Assembly (NCBI GenBank): GCA_020635725.1
Contig: JACJZF010000003.1
Span: 1 to 64,000, forward strand
Reading direction: 5' to 3'
DNA length: 64,000 nucleotides
DNA from: Flavobacteriales bacterium
GTDB lineage: Bacteria > Bacteroidota > Bacteroidia > Flavobacteriales_F > PHOS-HE28
Both the position numbers and the translations under genes were made by a program. Positions 17,306 through 26,538 of the stretch are shown here, piece by piece. How positions within the stretch are numbered: the stretch's first letter is position 1; each line of letters opens with the position of its first letter. The notes under the pieces were generated by a model. That model was not told where the DNA came from. It did not search any database and saw nothing but the letters and a program-made list of their open reading frames with translations.

Positions 17306-20071
17306 ATGAAGCACTTCGCCCTTGCACTGCTCGGCATCCTCGCCCTAGGGCGCCTGAGCGCACAGTTGAATGAGACCGAATACGTGCCCGGGAACATCCT
17401 GGTGATGCTTCAGCCCGGCGCATCCGCTGAAACCGTGGCCCGCGACCTGACCATGCTCGATGGCCTGGCCACCGGCCTGCACGTGGAGAAGGAGGTGAGC
17501 GCTCCGATGCGCACCTGGCTGCTCGCGTTCGACACCGATGCCGCGGCGCAGTGGACCGTGCTGCGCGCCGTGCGCAACCATCCGGCGGTGCTCCTCGCGC
17601 AGAATGATCACCTGGTGAAGGAACGCATCGTGCCCGACGACGCGCAATACAACCAGCAATGGCATCACGCTAACATCGACAGCGAAGCCGCATGGGACAT
17701 CAGCACCGGCGGGCTCACCATCGCCGGTGATACCATCGTGGTGGCGATCATCGAGAACGCCGACCTCTCGCACGCCGACCTTGCGGCGAACGCCTGGCTC
17801 AACGCGGGCGAGATCCCGGGCAATGGGGTCGATGACGATGGCAACGGATACATCGATGACCGCCGGGGCTGGAACACGCCCAACAACAACGACAATGTGT
17901 ACAGCGGGAGCCATGGAACGCAATGCGCGGGCATGGCTGGCGCCGTGGGCGACAATGGAGAAGGCGTCGTGGGGGCCAATTGGAACGTGAAACTCATGCC
18001 CGTGAACTACGGAGGCGTGAGCGAGAGCGCCGTGCTGGCCGCCTACACCTATCCCTTGGTCATGCGCAGGCTCTACAACAGCACCGGCGGGGACCGGGGC
18101 GCCTTCGTGGTGGCCACCAGCGCCAGCTGGGGCATCGATGGCGGGCAGCCTGCCGACTCGCCGCTGTGGTGCGCCATGTACGATACCTTGGGTACCGCGG
18201 GCGTGCTGAACTGCGGCGCCACGGCCAACAACGCCGTGAATGTGGATGTGGTGGGCGATCTGCCCACGGCCTGCGGAAGCGATTTCATGATCAGCGTGAC
18301 CGCCACGGACAACAACGATCAACGCACCTTCAGCGCTTGGGGCCTCACCACCATCGATGTGGGCGCGCCCGGCTCGAGCGTGCGCACCACGAGCATCGGC
18401 GGCGGCTACGGCAATACCAGCGGCACCAGCTTCGCCTGCCCGCTCACCGCCGGGGTGATCGGCCTGCTGTACAGCGCGCCCTGCGCGAGCCTCATCTCCC
18501 TGGTGCATGCCGATCCGCAGGAAGGCGCCATGTACGTGCGCGGCAAGCTCTTCGAAGGCGTGGAACAGGTGGGCAACCTGCCCGGCAATACCGTCACCGG
18601 CGGGCGCATCAGCTCCGGCAACAGCATGCAGCTGATCATGTCCGGCTGCAGCAGCTGCCCGCCTCCCTTCGGCGGCGTGGCGGAGCGTGTGGGCAGCAAT
18701 GCCTCCTTCAGCTGGAACGCCACCACGGAAGGGCCTTTCAACGTGCGTTTCCGTGCCATCGGCTCACCGGACTGGACCGTGGTCAACGGCTTGGGGTCGA
18801 ACAACCTCACCGTAACCGATGTGGAAGCCTGCACCGCGTACGAGTTCCAAGTGGAGATGGCATGCGGCGGCGAGACGAGCGGCTACTCCAACAGCTTCAT
18901 CCTGCCTGCTCCTGAGGAAGCGGCGCCGGCGATCACCGCGAGCGGCTATCCCGAGTTCTGCGCGGGAACGTCCTTCACGCTCACCTCGAGCATCGCCACC
19001 GGTATCACCTGGAGCAGCGGCGAACAGAGCGCCAGCATCAGCCCGCAGCAGAGCGGCAGCTACTCGGTCACCTTCGATGGCCAATGCGGCACCTACACGT
19101 CGGAGGCCTTCGATGTGGTGGTGATCCCGACCCCCGCCGCGCCGGTTGCCAATGATGTGCAGCTCGGTGGCCCGGGTTCGGCCGTGCTCAGCGCCACGGG
19201 TCCCGGCATCACCTGGTACGATGCTCCGGTTGGCGGAACGGTCGTGGGCATAGGAAGCCCATGGAGCACGCCCACGCTCACAGCAACCACGAGTTTCTGG
19301 TGCAGCAGTGCCAACACCAATGGCTCCGTGGCCGTTTTTGGCGGGAAGACCAACAACACCGCCAGCGGCCAGTATCACACCAATGCCACCAACTACCAGG
19401 TCTTCACCGCGAACCAGCTCTTCGTGATCCGCAGCGTGAAGGTCTATGCCTCCGGAGCAGGCGTGCGCCCCATCGCGCTGGTCGATGACAATGGCAATGT
19501 GATCACTCAGGGGAACTTCGACATACCGGATGGGGAGAGCCGTGTGCAGCTCAACTTCACCGTGCCGGGCCCGGGAACCTATGGGCTGCGCGTGGTATCG
19601 GGCAACCCGGGCCTCTGGCGCGACGGCATCGGCAGCGTGCAGACCTACCCGTACGCGCTGGGTTCCTTCGGCAGCATCACGAGCAGTTCGGCCACCGGCG
19701 GCAACAGCTTGGTGTACTACTACTTCTTCTACGATTGGGAGGTGAGCGAGCCGCTGGTGACCTGCGAGAGCGCGCGCGAGGAGGTGGTGGTGGAATTGCC
19801 CGCATCGGTGCAGGAGGTATCAGGCACCACGGCGCGCCTGTTCCCGAACCCCGCCGACCGCGACTTCTTCATCGATGTGAGCGGGATGACCGGCCGCGGC
19901 GTGCTCTCGGTGGTTGATGCGGCGGGCCGTGAAGTGGGCACCAAGCCCATCCTCAACGGCAAGGCCACCTTCACCACGGCCTTCCTCGCCGATGGGCTCT
20001 ACGCGTACCGGATCCTCAGCGATGGCCAGGTGATCCACACCGGTCGTTTCGCGGTGGAGCATCTCTACTAG
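17306..20071 (+). CDS. Secreted subtilisin-like (S8) protein with T9SS sorting domain; catalytic Asp replaced by Glu
   Basis: The 921-residue protein has a signal peptide (MKHFALALLGILALGRLSAQ), a short propeptide-like region and an S8 domain (about 115-395). His203 (SHGTQCAG) and Ser375 (GTSFACP) are in the normal motifs, but the first triad position reads VVAIIENADLSHADL, with Glu150 where Asp is expected. A fibronectin III-like domain (about 455-530) follows, then Ig-like plus jelly-roll-like modules (about 535-835) shared with the 940-aa protein at 5540-8362, and a T9SS tail (LFPNPADRDF... FAVEHLY). Export and surface attachment are predicted; proteolytic activity is uncertain. Confidence 0.9.
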   Translation: MKHFALALLGILALGRLSAQLNETEYVPGNILVMLQPGASAETVARDLTMLDGLATGLHVEKEVSAPMRTWLLAFDTDAAAQWTVLRAVRNHPAVLLAQNDHLVKERIVPDDAQYNQQWHHANIDSEAAWDISTGGLTIAGDTIVVAIIENADLSHADLAANAWLNAGEIPGNGVDDDGNGYIDDRRGWNTPNNNDNVYSGSHGTQCAGMAGAVGDNGEGVVGANWNVKLMPVNYGGVSESAVLAAYTYPLVMRRLYNSTGGDRGAFVVATSASWGIDGGQPADSPLWCAMYDTLGTAGVLNCGATANNAVNVDVVGDLPTACGSDFMISVTATDNNDQRTFSAWGLTTIDVGAPGSSVRTTSIGGGYGNTSGTSFACPLTAGVIGLLYSAPCASLISLVHADPQEGAMYVRGKLFEGVEQVGNLPGNTVTGGRISSGNSMQLIMSGCSSCPPPFGGVAERVGSNASFSWNATTEGPFNVRFRAIGSPDWTVVNGLGSNNLTVTDVEACTAYEFQVEMACGGETSGYSNSFILPAPEEAAPAITASGYPEFCAGTSFTLTSSIATGITWSSGEQSASISPQQSGSYSVTFDGQCGTYTSEAFDVVVIPTPAAPVANDVQLGGPGSAVLSATGPGITWYDAPVGGTVVGIGSPWSTPTLTATTSFWCSSANTNGSVAVFGGKTNNTASGQYHTNATNYQVFTANQLFVIRSVKVYASGAGVRPIALVDDNGNVITQGNFDIPDGESRVQLNFTVPGPGTYGLRVVSGNPGLWRDGIGSVQTYPYALGSFGSITSSSATGGNSLVYYYFFYDWEVSEPLVTCESAREEVVVELPASVQEVSGTTARLFPNPADRDFFIDVSGMTGRGVLSVVDAAGREVGTKPILNGKATFTTAFLADGLYAYRILSDGQVIHTGRFAVEHLY

Positions 20072-20140
20072 GCAGCGCTTTGCGCGTGCGGCGGGCATGC
20101 TCGCGGCGCGCGTGTAGCTTGCGGCGCAACCGGTTCACCC

Positions 20141-20887
20141 ATGCGCCCGCTCTCGGTCGTCGTCATCACCCGCAACGAGGAGCGCAACCTCGCGCGCTGC
20201 CTCACCAGCGTGCAGGGCGTGGCCGATGACATCGTGGTGGTCGATTCCTTCAGCACCGATGGCACCGAGGCCATAGCCAAGGCCCATGGCGCGCGCTTCG
20301 TGCAGCATGCGTTCGAGGGGCACATCGAGCAGAAGAACTGGGCGATCACCCAGGCGAGGCATCCGTTCATCCTCTCGCTCGATGCCGATGAAGCGCTCGA
20401 TGACCGGCTGCGCGCGGCCGTGAGCGAGGCCAAGACGCGCGCCGAGGATGGCTACACCATGAATCGCCTCACGAATTACTGCGGCACCTGGATTCGGCAT
20501 GGCGGCTGGTACCCCGATACGAAGCTGCGCTTGTGGGACAGCCGCAAGGGGCACTGGGGAGGCATCAATCCGCATGACCGGTATGAGATGGGGCCCGGCG
20601 CCCGCATCACGCACCTGCCTGGCGACATCCTGCATTACAGCTACTATTCGGTGGAGGATCATTGGCGCCAGGTGGACTACTTCACCACCATTGCCGCCAA
20701 GGCCGCGGCCGCCAAGGGCAAGCGGGCGGGTGTGCTGAAAAGGTGGTTCTCTCCGGTGGCCAAGTTCATCGGCGCTTATGTCCTGCAGCTCGGCTTCCTC
20801 GACGGGCGTGCCGGCTTCACGATCGCACGGATCAGCGCGGCCGCCACAAGTATGAAGTACAGGAAGCTCCAAGCGATCGAGCAATGA
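20141..20887 (+). CDS. Family 2 glycosyltransferase (LPS core, WaaE/KdtX-like)
   Basis: The 248-residue GT2 enzyme begins LSVVVITRNEERNLARCLTS, has VVVDSFSTDGT and the metal-binding LSLDADEALD, plus a GGWYPDTKLRLW segment typical of WaaE/KdtX-like LPS core beta-glycosyltransferases. It acts on the cytoplasmic membrane face. It overlaps the heptosyltransferase gene by 4 nt (ATGA). Confidence 0.88.
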   Translation: MRPLSVVVITRNEERNLARCLTSVQGVADDIVVVDSFSTDGTEAIAKAHGARFVQHAFEGHIEQKNWAITQARHPFILSLDADEALDDRLRAAVSEAKTRAEDGYTMNRLTNYCGTWIRHGGWYPDTKLRLWDSRKGHWGGINPHDRYEMGPGARITHLPGDILHYSYYSVEDHWRQVDYFTTIAAKAAAAKGKRAGVLKRWFSPVAKFIGAYVLQLGFLDGRAGFTIARISAAATSMKYRKLQAIEQ

Positions 20888-21876
20888 GCGGACTACCGCG
20901 CACGATCATCCTCAGTCGCCCCGATGCGCTCGGTGATGCGGTGGTGACCCTGCCGATGGCTGGATTGATCAAGCAGCGCTCCCCGGGAATGCGTGTCATC
21001 ATCCTCTGCCGAACCTATGCAAAGGCCGTATGGGATCAGTGCGTGCATGCCGATGCGGTGATCACATTGGAGGAACTGGAGAAGGGCGATGCCCCTGCGC
21101 TCTTGAAAGCGCTCGGCGCCGAAGCCATCGTGCACGTCTTCCCGCACCGTGCGGTGGCTGCCTGGGCCAAGCAAGCGGGCATCGCCTTGCGCGTGGGCAC
21201 CAGCCATCGCCTATGGCACTGGTGGACCTGCAACAAGCGGGTGCATTTCTCGCGGAAGCGGAGCCTGCTGCACGAGGCGCAGCTGAACATCAAGCTGCTC
21301 GAGCCCTTCGGCATGGCCATGCCCGCACGCGCCGAGCTCGTGCCTCTGCTGGGCCTGCGACCGCCCGAGCCCGATGAGCGGGTCTCGCGCTTGCTTGCAG
21401 GGGACCGACGTGTGGTGGTGCTGCACCCCTTGCTCGGCAGCGGCGTGGGCTGGGGGCTGGCCAACTACGCCGAGCTGATGCGGGCCCTTGACCCGAGGGA
21501 TTGGCGCATCATCGTCACGGGCACGGCGGCCGAAGCCGAGGTCTATCGCAAGGCCTTGCCGCTTGATCTCGCGCATGTGGCGGATGCCGGCGGGCTCCTC
21601 GGCCTGCATGAGCTGATCGCGCTTCTCGGCGGATGCCACGCCATGGTAGCCGCGAGCACGGGGCCCTTGCACATCGCAGCGGCGCTGGGAGCACGCACCA
21701 TCGGACTGTTCTCTATGCGCAGGCCCATCTTCCCGGCGCGCTGGGCTCCACTCGGGACCGACGCGCATGCCTTGGTGTGGGATCAAGCGTGCCCCACATG
21801 CGCGGAGGGCCGCGCGTGCGACTGCATCACTCGGATCCCTGTGGCGCGCGTGCTGGAGCTCTTGAATCGCCGTTGA
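20884..21876 (+). CDS. Family 9 glycosyltransferase (LPS heptosyltransferase-like)
   Basis: The 330-residue GT9 protein starts at the ATGA overlap (20884) with TIILSRPDALGDAVVTLPM, the nucleotide-sugar site motif, and later has VVVLHPLLGSGVGWG and VAASTGPLHIAAALG, as in heptosyltransferases WaaC/WaaF. The host also carries rfaE2 for ADP-heptose synthesis (31684-32187). The C-terminus (CPTCAEGRACDCITRI) has a cysteine cluster common in Bacteroidota members. Its 3' end overlaps the convergent ligase gene by 50 nt. Confidence 0.88.
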   Translation: MSGLPRTIILSRPDALGDAVVTLPMAGLIKQRSPGMRVIILCRTYAKAVWDQCVHADAVITLEELEKGDAPALLKALGAEAIVHVFPHRAVAAWAKQAGIALRVGTSHRLWHWWTCNKRVHFSRKRSLLHEAQLNIKLLEPFGMAMPARAELVPLLGLRPPEPDERVSRLLAGDRRVVVLHPLLGSGVGWGLANYAELMRALDPRDWRIIVTGTAAEAEVYRKALPLDLAHVADAGGLLGLHELIALLGGCHAMVAASTGPLHIAAALGARTIGLFSMRRPIFPARWAPLGTDAHALVWDQACPTCAEGRACDCITRIPVARVLELLNRR

Positions 21877-23425
21877 CGGGCGCGGCCAGCACGAGCAGGG
21901 CGTAGTAGAAGGCGAAGAAGGTCGCGCCGGCCTGGGTCTCTACCGTATCATCGGTCAGGCAGGAGACACCGAATGCGATGGCCCATGCGATGAAGACGGG
22001 CCGTTGCCACGCGCGGTTCCGGTACGCCGGCCACCACCAGCTGAAGAGCGCCCATAGCATACCCAGGATGCCGAATGAGATCCACAGCGTGAGGTACTCG
22101 TTGTGCGCCCGCAGACGCCAACGCGGGTCCAAGGCGCTTCGGCTCTCCGCGTAATACGCGTCGAATGCGCGCTGCGTATCGCCGGTTCCAACGCCCATGA
22201 GCCAATGCGCTCGCGCGATCGCCCAGCCCGCCTTCAGGAATTCGATGCGCATGGCCACGGAATGCCCATTGGCTATTCCCACGCTGCGGTACAGGTCCAG
22301 CTCGAAGAGCACCTCTTCGATGCGCTCACGCAAGGGGCCTCGTTGCCCTTCGAGCACGTTGGTTCGGCCCCGCTCAATGGCGCGTATCTCCGACTCCTCC
22401 AACGCCATGATGCTCACGCTGTCCTTGCGCTCGCCCTTCGAAGCCAGGTAGCGCACCACCGTGCTCCAGATCGGATGCCCTTTGTCATCGAGCTGATCCG
22501 AGGCGCGTTCGCTGCGGAGCCCCCATGCGCGGTGAACCTCCTCCCATGCGATGTAGGTCCACACGTGCGTGCCATTCTCGGTCTGCGCATTGGTGGTGTC
22601 ATGGGTATAGGTCTCCCCTCCGGCGGAACGTTCGCCACGTTCAACGACGCCTGCCGGCACGGGCTTCTGCCGGGCGTTCAGCAACTGTATGCCACCCCAC
22701 AGCAGCGCCAGCGGCAGCACAATGAGCACCGAGCGCACCGCGATTCGAGCGGCGCCGGGGAAGCGTTGCGCGCGCCGCCAGAGCATGACAGCCGCGATGA
22801 CGGCCAGGATCAAGAAGCCCTGCAGGCTCTCCAACCGGCTCAGCAGGTACAGGCACGTCAGCGCTGCTGCGCAGTGCAGCGCGCGTAGCATGCGGCCGCG
22901 CGGCCAATGGTACACGAAGAGGAAGGTGGCGAAGCACAGCAGCAGCGCGAGACGGATATGGCTGATGAACATCGAGAGCGATCGATAGTCGCCCTCGGCA
23001 GCCCCGCTGAAGAGCAATCCGAAGAGGCCGCATGCCAGCGCGCTCCATGCGCCGAGGAGGAGGATCAACTTCATCTCGCCTGATTCCAAAGGGCGCGACC
23101 CGCTCAGCACCACGCCGAAGACGAGGATCGGCAGCAGGATGCGACAGAGGTCGAGCCCCCACGCCAGGTCGGTGGACCAGAGCAGACCAGCCACATGCAG
23201 CAAGAGGAAGGATAGGAAAACGAGCCCTGCGCCCGAGGTGAAGGCGGCGCGCCAACGGGTGGCGGCGTCGCGCTGTACGATGCCCATGGCGATCCAGTTC
23301 GCCGCGAGCAGCATCTGGGCCATGCTCAGGAAGGCCGTGCTCCATGGCAGGAAGACGGCGCAGAGCGCGAGCGCGACGACATGGATGCGCCGCAGCAGCG
23401 GACGTTCCCCCACGGCTGAGAGCAT
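21827..23425 (-). CDS. O-antigen ligase-like polytopic membrane protein
   Basis: The 532-residue protein has about ten or more hydrophobic segments and a large loop at roughly 255-410, followed by a Wzy_C-like segment (MGVGTGDTQRAFDAYY... RAHNEYLTLWISFGILGM). This layout is that of the WaaL/Wzy family that ligates or polymerises O-chains at the periplasmic face. Its neighbours are two LPS glycosyltransferases. The loop is larger than usual. Ligase versus polymerase cannot be told from sequence. Confidence 0.82.
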   Translation of the reverse strand: MLSAVGERPLLRRIHVVALALCAVFLPWSTAFLSMAQMLLAANWIAMGIVQRDAATRWRAAFTSGAGLVFLSFLLLHVAGLLWSTDLAWGLDLCRILLPILVFGVVLSGSRPLESGEMKLILLLGAWSALACGLFGLLFSGAAEGDYRSLSMFISHIRLALLLCFATFLFVYHWPRGRMLRALHCAAALTCLYLLSRLESLQGFLILAVIAAVMLWRRAQRFPGAARIAVRSVLIVLPLALLWGGIQLLNARQKPVPAGVVERGERSAGGETYTHDTTNAQTENGTHVWTYIAWEEVHRAWGLRSERASDQLDDKGHPIWSTVVRYLASKGERKDSVSIMALEESEIRAIERGRTNVLEGQRGPLRERIEEVLFELDLYRSVGIANGHSVAMRIEFLKAGWAIARAHWLMGVGTGDTQRAFDAYYAESRSALDPRWRLRAHNEYLTLWISFGILGMLWALFSWWWPAYRNRAWQRPVFIAWAIAFGVSCLTDDTVETQAGATFFAFYYALLVLAAPVNGDSRAPARAPQGSE

Positions 23426-23437
23426 CGCCGCCGCCCC

Positions 23438-25120
23438 CTAGTTCTTGCCGGAGAGGATGGGCGCGATGCCGGCAGCGGCGAAGAGATCGATCGCCCTGCG
23501 CACGTAGGGGTCCGTAGACATGGCGGCCTTGGCGCGACCGGTCTGGAACTGGTAGCGGGAGACGATCTCGTTCTTGAGCACCTCCTCGATATCGGCGCGG
23601 AAGCGGACGAGCTCCTCGCTGCGGTCGGGGGCGAGTTCCTTGCGCAGGGCGTCGATCTCATCGGCGGCGTGCTCGTAATAGCGCTCCTTCTTCGCCTTCT
23701 CCACCAGCTCGTTCAGCGCTTCCATGCTCTCGGTGTCGTAATCGAAGCGCTTGTCCTTCACGAAATCGACGAACGAGGCGTAGAGCTCATCGCTCACCAC
23801 GAAGCTCTCCGCGGGTCCGATATCGGCATGCGTCAGGCGGTAGAGCGTCGCGAAGTCGAAGAAGAGGTCCTCTTGATAGAGGCCGCCCACCACCTTGGCG
23901 AGCTCCGGCTCCATCACTTCCACATCGGGCAGTATGCCTCGGCCATCGAACACCGGCCTGCCGTTGCGGGTCTTGAAGGCGGTGATGCTCTCCTCCTTCA
24001 CCTCCACGGCATGCCCGGAGCTGTCGCGGTGCGCGTAATCGAGCTTCTGGATGCAGCGGCCGCTGGGGATGTAGTACTTGGCCACGGTCACCTTCAGCTT
24101 GCTGTTGTACATGAGGTCCTTGGTCTGCTGCACCAGCCCTTTGCCGAAGGTGCGCTCGCCCACGATCACGCCGCGGTCGAGGTCCTGCAGCGCGCCGCAC
24201 ACGATCTCGCTGGCGCTGGCGCTGCCGCCATCCACGAGCACCACCAGCGGCATGTCCGCGTCCATGGGCTCGCTGAGCGTCTTGTAGGTCTTGTCCCATT
24301 CCGGGATCCGGCCGCGCGTCTCAACGACCAGCTGGTTCTTGGGCACGAAGAGGTTCACGATGTTGACCGCCTCGCGCAACAGGCCGCCACCGTTGCCGCG
24401 CAGGTCGAGGATCAGATTCGTGGCGCCTTGGTCCTTCAGCTCCTTCAAGGCGGCGCGCACATCGGAGCTGGCCGTCTGGGTGAAGCTGTTGAGCTTGATG
24501 TAGCCCACATGGTTCGCGGCGTCAACGATGCCCTTGTATGGCACATCGGGGATTTTGATCTCCTCGCGCAGCAGCTCATGCGTCACGGGTGCGCCGCCAT
24601 CCCTGCGGGTCACCACCTTCACCACGGTGCCGCTCTGGCCTTTGAGCAATTTGCTCACCTCATCGGTGCCCATGGCGCCGATCACGCGTCCGTCCACCTC
24701 CATGATCTCATCGCCGGCCCAGATGCCCGCCTTCATCGCCGGGTAATCCTCGTACGGCTCGCTCACCACCACGTGGTCGTCCTTGCGCTTGATCAACGCG
24801 CCGATGCCGCCATATTGCCCCGTGGTCTGGAAGCGGTACTCCTCCATGTCGCTCTCCGGGATGTACTGCGTGTAGGGATCGAGCGAATTGAGCATGGCGT
24901 CGATCCCGGTCTTCATGAGCTTGCCGGGCTGCGTGTCATCCACGTAGTACACGTTCAGCTCCTTGTACAGATCGGTGAAGATCTCCAGGTTCTTGCTGAT
25001 CTCGAAGTAGCTGTCGCCGGCGGCGATGGTGAGCGCTCCGCCCACGGCCAGGGCTCCTACGGTGATCCACGCGCGGCGCCCGCGTGCTGGCTTATGGCTT
25101 GGCTTGTTCATGGTCTGCAT
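23438..25120 (-). CDS. S41 C-terminal processing peptidase with PDZ domain
   Basis: The 560-residue protein has an N-terminal membrane anchor (about 16-35), a PDZ domain (about 85-175; GGIGALIKRKDD, GDEIMEVDG) and an S41 domain with GSASASEIVCGAL (Ser) and ERTFGKGLVQ (Lys), the Ser/Lys dyad, then a long helical C-terminal tail. It would process or degrade periplasmic proteins. Starts at 25120 or 25111 (MNKPSHK) are both possible; both overlap yidD. Downstream of rnpA-yidD on the same strand. A second S41 protease is encoded at 40037-41668. Confidence 0.9.
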   Translation of the reverse strand: MQTMNKPSHKPARGRRAWITVGALAVGGALTIAAGDSYFEISKNLEIFTDLYKELNVYYVDDTQPGKLMKTGIDAMLNSLDPYTQYIPESDMEEYRFQTTGQYGGIGALIKRKDDHVVVSEPYEDYPAMKAGIWAGDEIMEVDGRVIGAMGTDEVSKLLKGQSGTVVKVVTRRDGGAPVTHELLREEIKIPDVPYKGIVDAANHVGYIKLNSFTQTASSDVRAALKELKDQGATNLILDLRGNGGGLLREAVNIVNLFVPKNQLVVETRGRIPEWDKTYKTLSEPMDADMPLVVLVDGGSASASEIVCGALQDLDRGVIVGERTFGKGLVQQTKDLMYNSKLKVTVAKYYIPSGRCIQKLDYAHRDSSGHAVEVKEESITAFKTRNGRPVFDGRGILPDVEVMEPELAKVVGGLYQEDLFFDFATLYRLTHADIGPAESFVVSDELYASFVDFVKDKRFDYDTESMEALNELVEKAKKERYYEHAADEIDALRKELAPDRSEELVRFRADIEEVLKNEIVSRYQFQTGRAKAAMSTDPYVRRAIDLFAAAGIAPILSGKN

Positions 25121-25349
25121 GTGCTTCAGGGACGGGGTCGTAGCCGTGCCCGCCCCATGGGTGACAAGATAGAAAGCGACGTAGGGTGAGCCATCCGCCG
25201 CGGAAGGCCCCGTGCCGCCGAAGGGCCATCAGACCGTACTCGGAGCAGGTGGGCGTGTAGCGGCAGGAACCGGGCAGCAGGGGCGAGACCGCCAGTTGGT
25301 ACAGGCGTACCATCAGGATCAGGGGCCATGCGACGAGCCTAGCGAACAT
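25092..25349 (-). CDS. yidD: Membrane protein insertion efficiency factor YidD
   Basis: The 85-residue protein has the family signature: an amphipathic N-terminus (LVAWPLILMVRLYQLAVSPL), PGSCRYTPTCSEYGLMAL and CHPWGGHGYDPVP. It helps YidC/Sec insertion at the inner membrane. It overlaps rnpA, the usual rnpA-yidD pairing. Confidence 0.93.
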   Translation of the reverse strand: MFARLVAWPLILMVRLYQLAVSPLLPGSCRYTPTCSEYGLMALRRHGAFRGGWLTLRRFLSCHPWGGHGYDPVPEAHADHEQAKP

Positions 25350-25731
25350 GCTGCTTCATCCAACGCTCCAGCGCGCGGGTTAGTCTGAGGCGCGTCTCTT
25401 CATACGAGATCACCGAACGGCCTTGGTAGATCACCAGCCACGCGCACTGCGCCTGCGAGGCGCGCAACCGCTCGAGATGCTCATGCTTGTGCTGCCGGTA
25501 CACCTCGCGGAGAAGGCGTTTCATGCGGTTGCGGTCCACCGCGTGCGGAAGGTTGCGGCTGGGCACCGCGAAGGCGATCTGGGCAGGAGAGGCCGTGGGC
25601 AGTGCCATGCGCTTGCCGATGAGTTTGAGCGGCGCGTCGTGCACGGCCGCGCCGGTGGTGGCCACCTCCTTCAGGCGCAGCTTGCCGCACAAGCGCTCGC
25701 TCTTGCTGAAGGTATGGCGCTGACCGTCCAT
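25339..25731 (-). CDS. rnpA: Ribonuclease P protein component
   Basis: The 130-residue basic protein carries RNLPHAVDRNRMKRLLREVY, the RnpA signature (RNxxKRxxRE-type), preceded by TFSKSERLCGK. It binds RNase P RNA for tRNA 5' maturation. ATG at 25731 (MDGQRHTFSKSER) matches the family N-terminus; an in-frame TTG at 25752 would add seven residues. It overlaps yidD by 11 nt. Confidence 0.92.
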   Translation of the reverse strand: MDGQRHTFSKSERLCGKLRLKEVATTGAAVHDAPLKLIGKRMALPTASPAQIAFAVPSRNLPHAVDRNRMKRLLREVYRQHKHEHLERLRASQAQCAWLVIYQGRSVISYEETRLRLTRALERWMKQHVR

Positions 25732-25777
25732 GGGGGCGAGCACCGTCACCAACGGTTCGCGCGGTGACGGTCTGCGA

Positions 25778-26527
25778 TCACTTCTTCTTCGCCTGCAGCT
25801 TGATGAAGAGCTCCATCGCGCCGGTCATGCTCGGTGCCTCGGGAAGCGGCGCCTGCAGGTCGAGGCGGTAGCCGTTATCCACCACGGACTTCGCCGTGGT
25901 GGGGCCGAAGGCCGCGATGAAGACACCTTCCTGCTTGAACTTGGGGAAGTTCTTCTTCAGGCTCTCGATGCCCCCCGGGCTGAAGAACACGAGCATGTCG
26001 TAGCTCAGGTCCTTCATGTCGCTCAGGTCGCTGGCCACCGTGCGGTAGAACACCGCATTGGTGTACTTCACGCCGGCCTTGTCCAGAAGCTCCGGGATCT
26101 CCTGCTTCTGGATATCGCTGCACGGCACCAGGTACTTCTCGTCCTTGTGCTTCTTGATCACATCCACCAGCTCGCCGAAGCTCTGCTTGCCGATGAACAC
26201 CTTCCGCTTGCGGTAAACGATATACTTCTGCACGTAGTAGGCCACGCTCTCGCTCACGCAGAAGTACTTCATCGATTCGGGCACCGTGAGCCGCAGCTCC
26301 TTGCACATGCGGAAGAAGTGATCCACCGCATTACGGCTGGTGAGCACGATCGCCGAATGGTCCAGGATGTTGATGCGCTCCTGCCGGAAGTCCTGCGCGC
26401 CCACGGGTTCCACCTTGATGAAGGGGCGGAAATCGATCTTCAGGCCGTACTTGCGGGCCAGCTCATGGTACGGCGACTTCTCGTCCGTAGGGGCAGGCTG
26501 CGAAACGAGGATGGTCTTGATCTTCAA
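25778..26527 (-). CDS. hemD: Uroporphyrinogen-III synthase
   Basis: The product starts with KTILVSQPAPTDEKSPY and includes FRPFIKVEPV, AIVLTSRNAVDHFF, VPCSDIQKQEIPELL, FFSPGGIESL and FIAAFGPTTAKSV, which follow the Bacteroidota HemD pattern. It cyclises hydroxymethylbilane to uroporphyrinogen III. I chose the TTG at 26527 because residues before it are Pro-rich and overlap the DUF4271 gene, while this start gives the conserved N-terminus 11 nt after the DUF4271 stop. Length then is 249 residues. Confidence 0.87.
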   Translation of the reverse strand: MKIKTILVSQPAPTDEKSPYHELARKYGLKIDFRPFIKVEPVGAQDFRQERINILDHSAIVLTSRNAVDHFFRMCKELRLTVPESMKYFCVSESVAYYVQKYIVYRKRKVFIGKQSFGELVDVIKKHKDEKYLVPCSDIQKQEIPELLDKAGVKYTNAVFYRTVASDLSDMKDLSYDMLVFFSPGGIESLKKNFPKFKQEGVFIAAFGPTTAKSVVDNGYRLDLQAPLPEAPSMTGAMELFIKLQAKKK

Positions 26528-26538
26528 GGCCGGTCGGC

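Noticed and set aside
20662..20883. 74-residue extension of the heptosyltransferase
   Set aside because: Lies within the GT2 gene in another frame; the real start is the ATGA at 20884.
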